Below, one piece after another: positions 5,020 to 5,550 of a DNA stretch of 5,550 bases. The DNA lies in contig JBHHWI010000148.1 in assembly GCA_046756445.1 (NCBI GenBank), forward strand, positions 1-5,550, read 5' to 3'. The first letter of the stretch is position 1, and each line of letters opens with the position of its first letter. The notes below the pieces were generated by a model. That model worked only from the letters and a program-made list of their open reading frames with translations. It had not been told where the DNA came from and made no database searches. The position numbers and the translations under genes are program-made. The stretch is from JACZWL01 sp046756445 (lineage in GTDB: Bacteria; Pseudomonadota; Gammaproteobacteria; Steroidobacterales; Woeseiaceae).

Positions 5020-5550
5020 TTATCTGCAGAAGTTTTCCTTGAAGTGCTTTCGGCACATGGAGACGTAACGGTCGTTGCCGCCGATTTCCACCTGTGAGCC
5101 TTCCGTCACGGTATTGCCGTTTTCATCGAGTCGTATCACCATCGTGGCCTTGGTGCCGCAATGGCAGATTGCCTTGAGCTCCTTGAGGTTGTCTGACCAC
5201 GCCAGCAGATACTTGCTGCCCTCGAACGGCTCACCCTGAAAATCGGTGCGTAGCCCGTAAGCCAGCACCGGAATATTGAGCCTGTCCGTCACTTCCCCCA
5301 ACTGGAATACCTGGTCTTTCGTCAGGAACTGCGCCTCGTCGATCAGGACACAATGCAGCGGTGTGTCTTCGAGCGCGGCGTTGACTATTCCGAGCAGATC
5401 GTCCCGGGGCGTAAAGCTGGTCGCCTCGGATTCCAGGCCGATCCTCGAGGATACCTTGCCTGCGCCATAGCGGTCGTCGAGCTCCGGCGCCAGGACCAGG
5501 GTATTCATGCCGCGTTCCCGATAGTTGTAGCTCGACTGCAGCAATGCCGT
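5020..5550 (-). CDS. tdk: Thymidine kinase, type II (5' end outside window)
   Basis: Thymidine kinase phosphorylates thymidine to dTMP with ATP in the pyrimidine salvage pathway, in the cytoplasm. The visible 176 residues begin TALLQSSYNYRERG, which directly follows the P-loop (MNAGKS-type) in this family, so about 15-20 N-terminal residues lie beyond 5550. Landmarks are DDRYGAGKVSSRIGLE (25-40), the catalytic Glu in VLIDEAQFL (68-76), YGLRTDFQGEPFEGSKYLLAWSD (98-120), the zinc-binding pair CHCG (129-132) with CRKH (166-169), and the lasso segment EIGGNDRYVS (155-164). The protein ends six residues after the CRKH histidine (FKENFC R), shorter than the E. coli enzyme, which continues about 15-20 residues. 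The stop TAA is 28 bases from the convergent AAA-FHA stop. A TTG at 5544 in this frame is internal and not the start. Confidence 0.97.
   Translation of the reverse strand, partial: TALLQSSYNYRERGMNTLVLAPELDDRYGAGKVSSRIGLESEATSFTPRDDLLGIVNAALEDTPLHCVLIDEAQFLTKDQVFQLGEVTDRLNIPVLAYGLRTDFQGEPFEGSKYLLAWSDNLKELKAICHCGTKATMVIRLDENGNTVTEGSQVEIGGNDRYVSMCRKHFKENFCR

Overview
The window is a GC-rich proteobacterial chromosome segment, most likely from a gammaproteobacterium. The evidence is a System I cytochrome c maturation operon in the order ccmABCDEF, whose proteins align closely with the Escherichia coli ones as I remember them, and a type II thymidine kinase of the enterobacterial kind. I cannot name a genus. 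There are no rRNA or tRNA genes, insertion sequences, CRISPR arrays or phage genes.

Layout. Positions 1-3414 (minus strand, read from high to low coordinates) hold ccmA, ccmB, ccmC, ccmD, ccmE and the first 240 codons of ccmF, which runs off the left edge. The genes are packed with 1-4 base overlaps; the only gap is 11 bases between ccmB and ccmC. Positions 3415-3686 are an AT-rich divergent control region (32% GC over 3471-3570). Positions 3687-4991 (plus strand) encode a 434-residue protein that joins an ExeA/GspA-like AAA ATPase to a forkhead-associated (FHA) domain. Positions 5020-5550 (minus strand) hold the 3' part of tdk, convergent with the ATPase gene and cut by the right edge before its P-loop.

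How the genes work together. CcmA and CcmB form the ABC transporter part that releases haem-loaded CcmE. CcmC, helped by CcmD, loads haem onto CcmE, and CcmF (normally with CcmH) passes the haem to apocytochrome c in the periplasm. A near-consensus FNR/Anr-type box sits exactly 41.5 bases upstream of the start point implied by a weak -10 element in front of ccmA. This suggests oxygen-responsive control of the operon. The AAA-FHA gene faces away from ccm, and its putative promoter is overlaid by three consecutive palindromes, so it probably has its own regulator. No sequence feature ties it to haem or to thymidine salvage.

The part least explained by known biology is the AAA-FHA protein. It has an intact Walker A, an altered Walker B (Glu-Asn in place of Asp-Glu), a complete phosphothreonine-reading FHA core, and a conserved-looking threonine segment after the FHA domain. 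It lacks the membrane segment and peptidoglycan-binding domain that ExeA/GspA proteins have.
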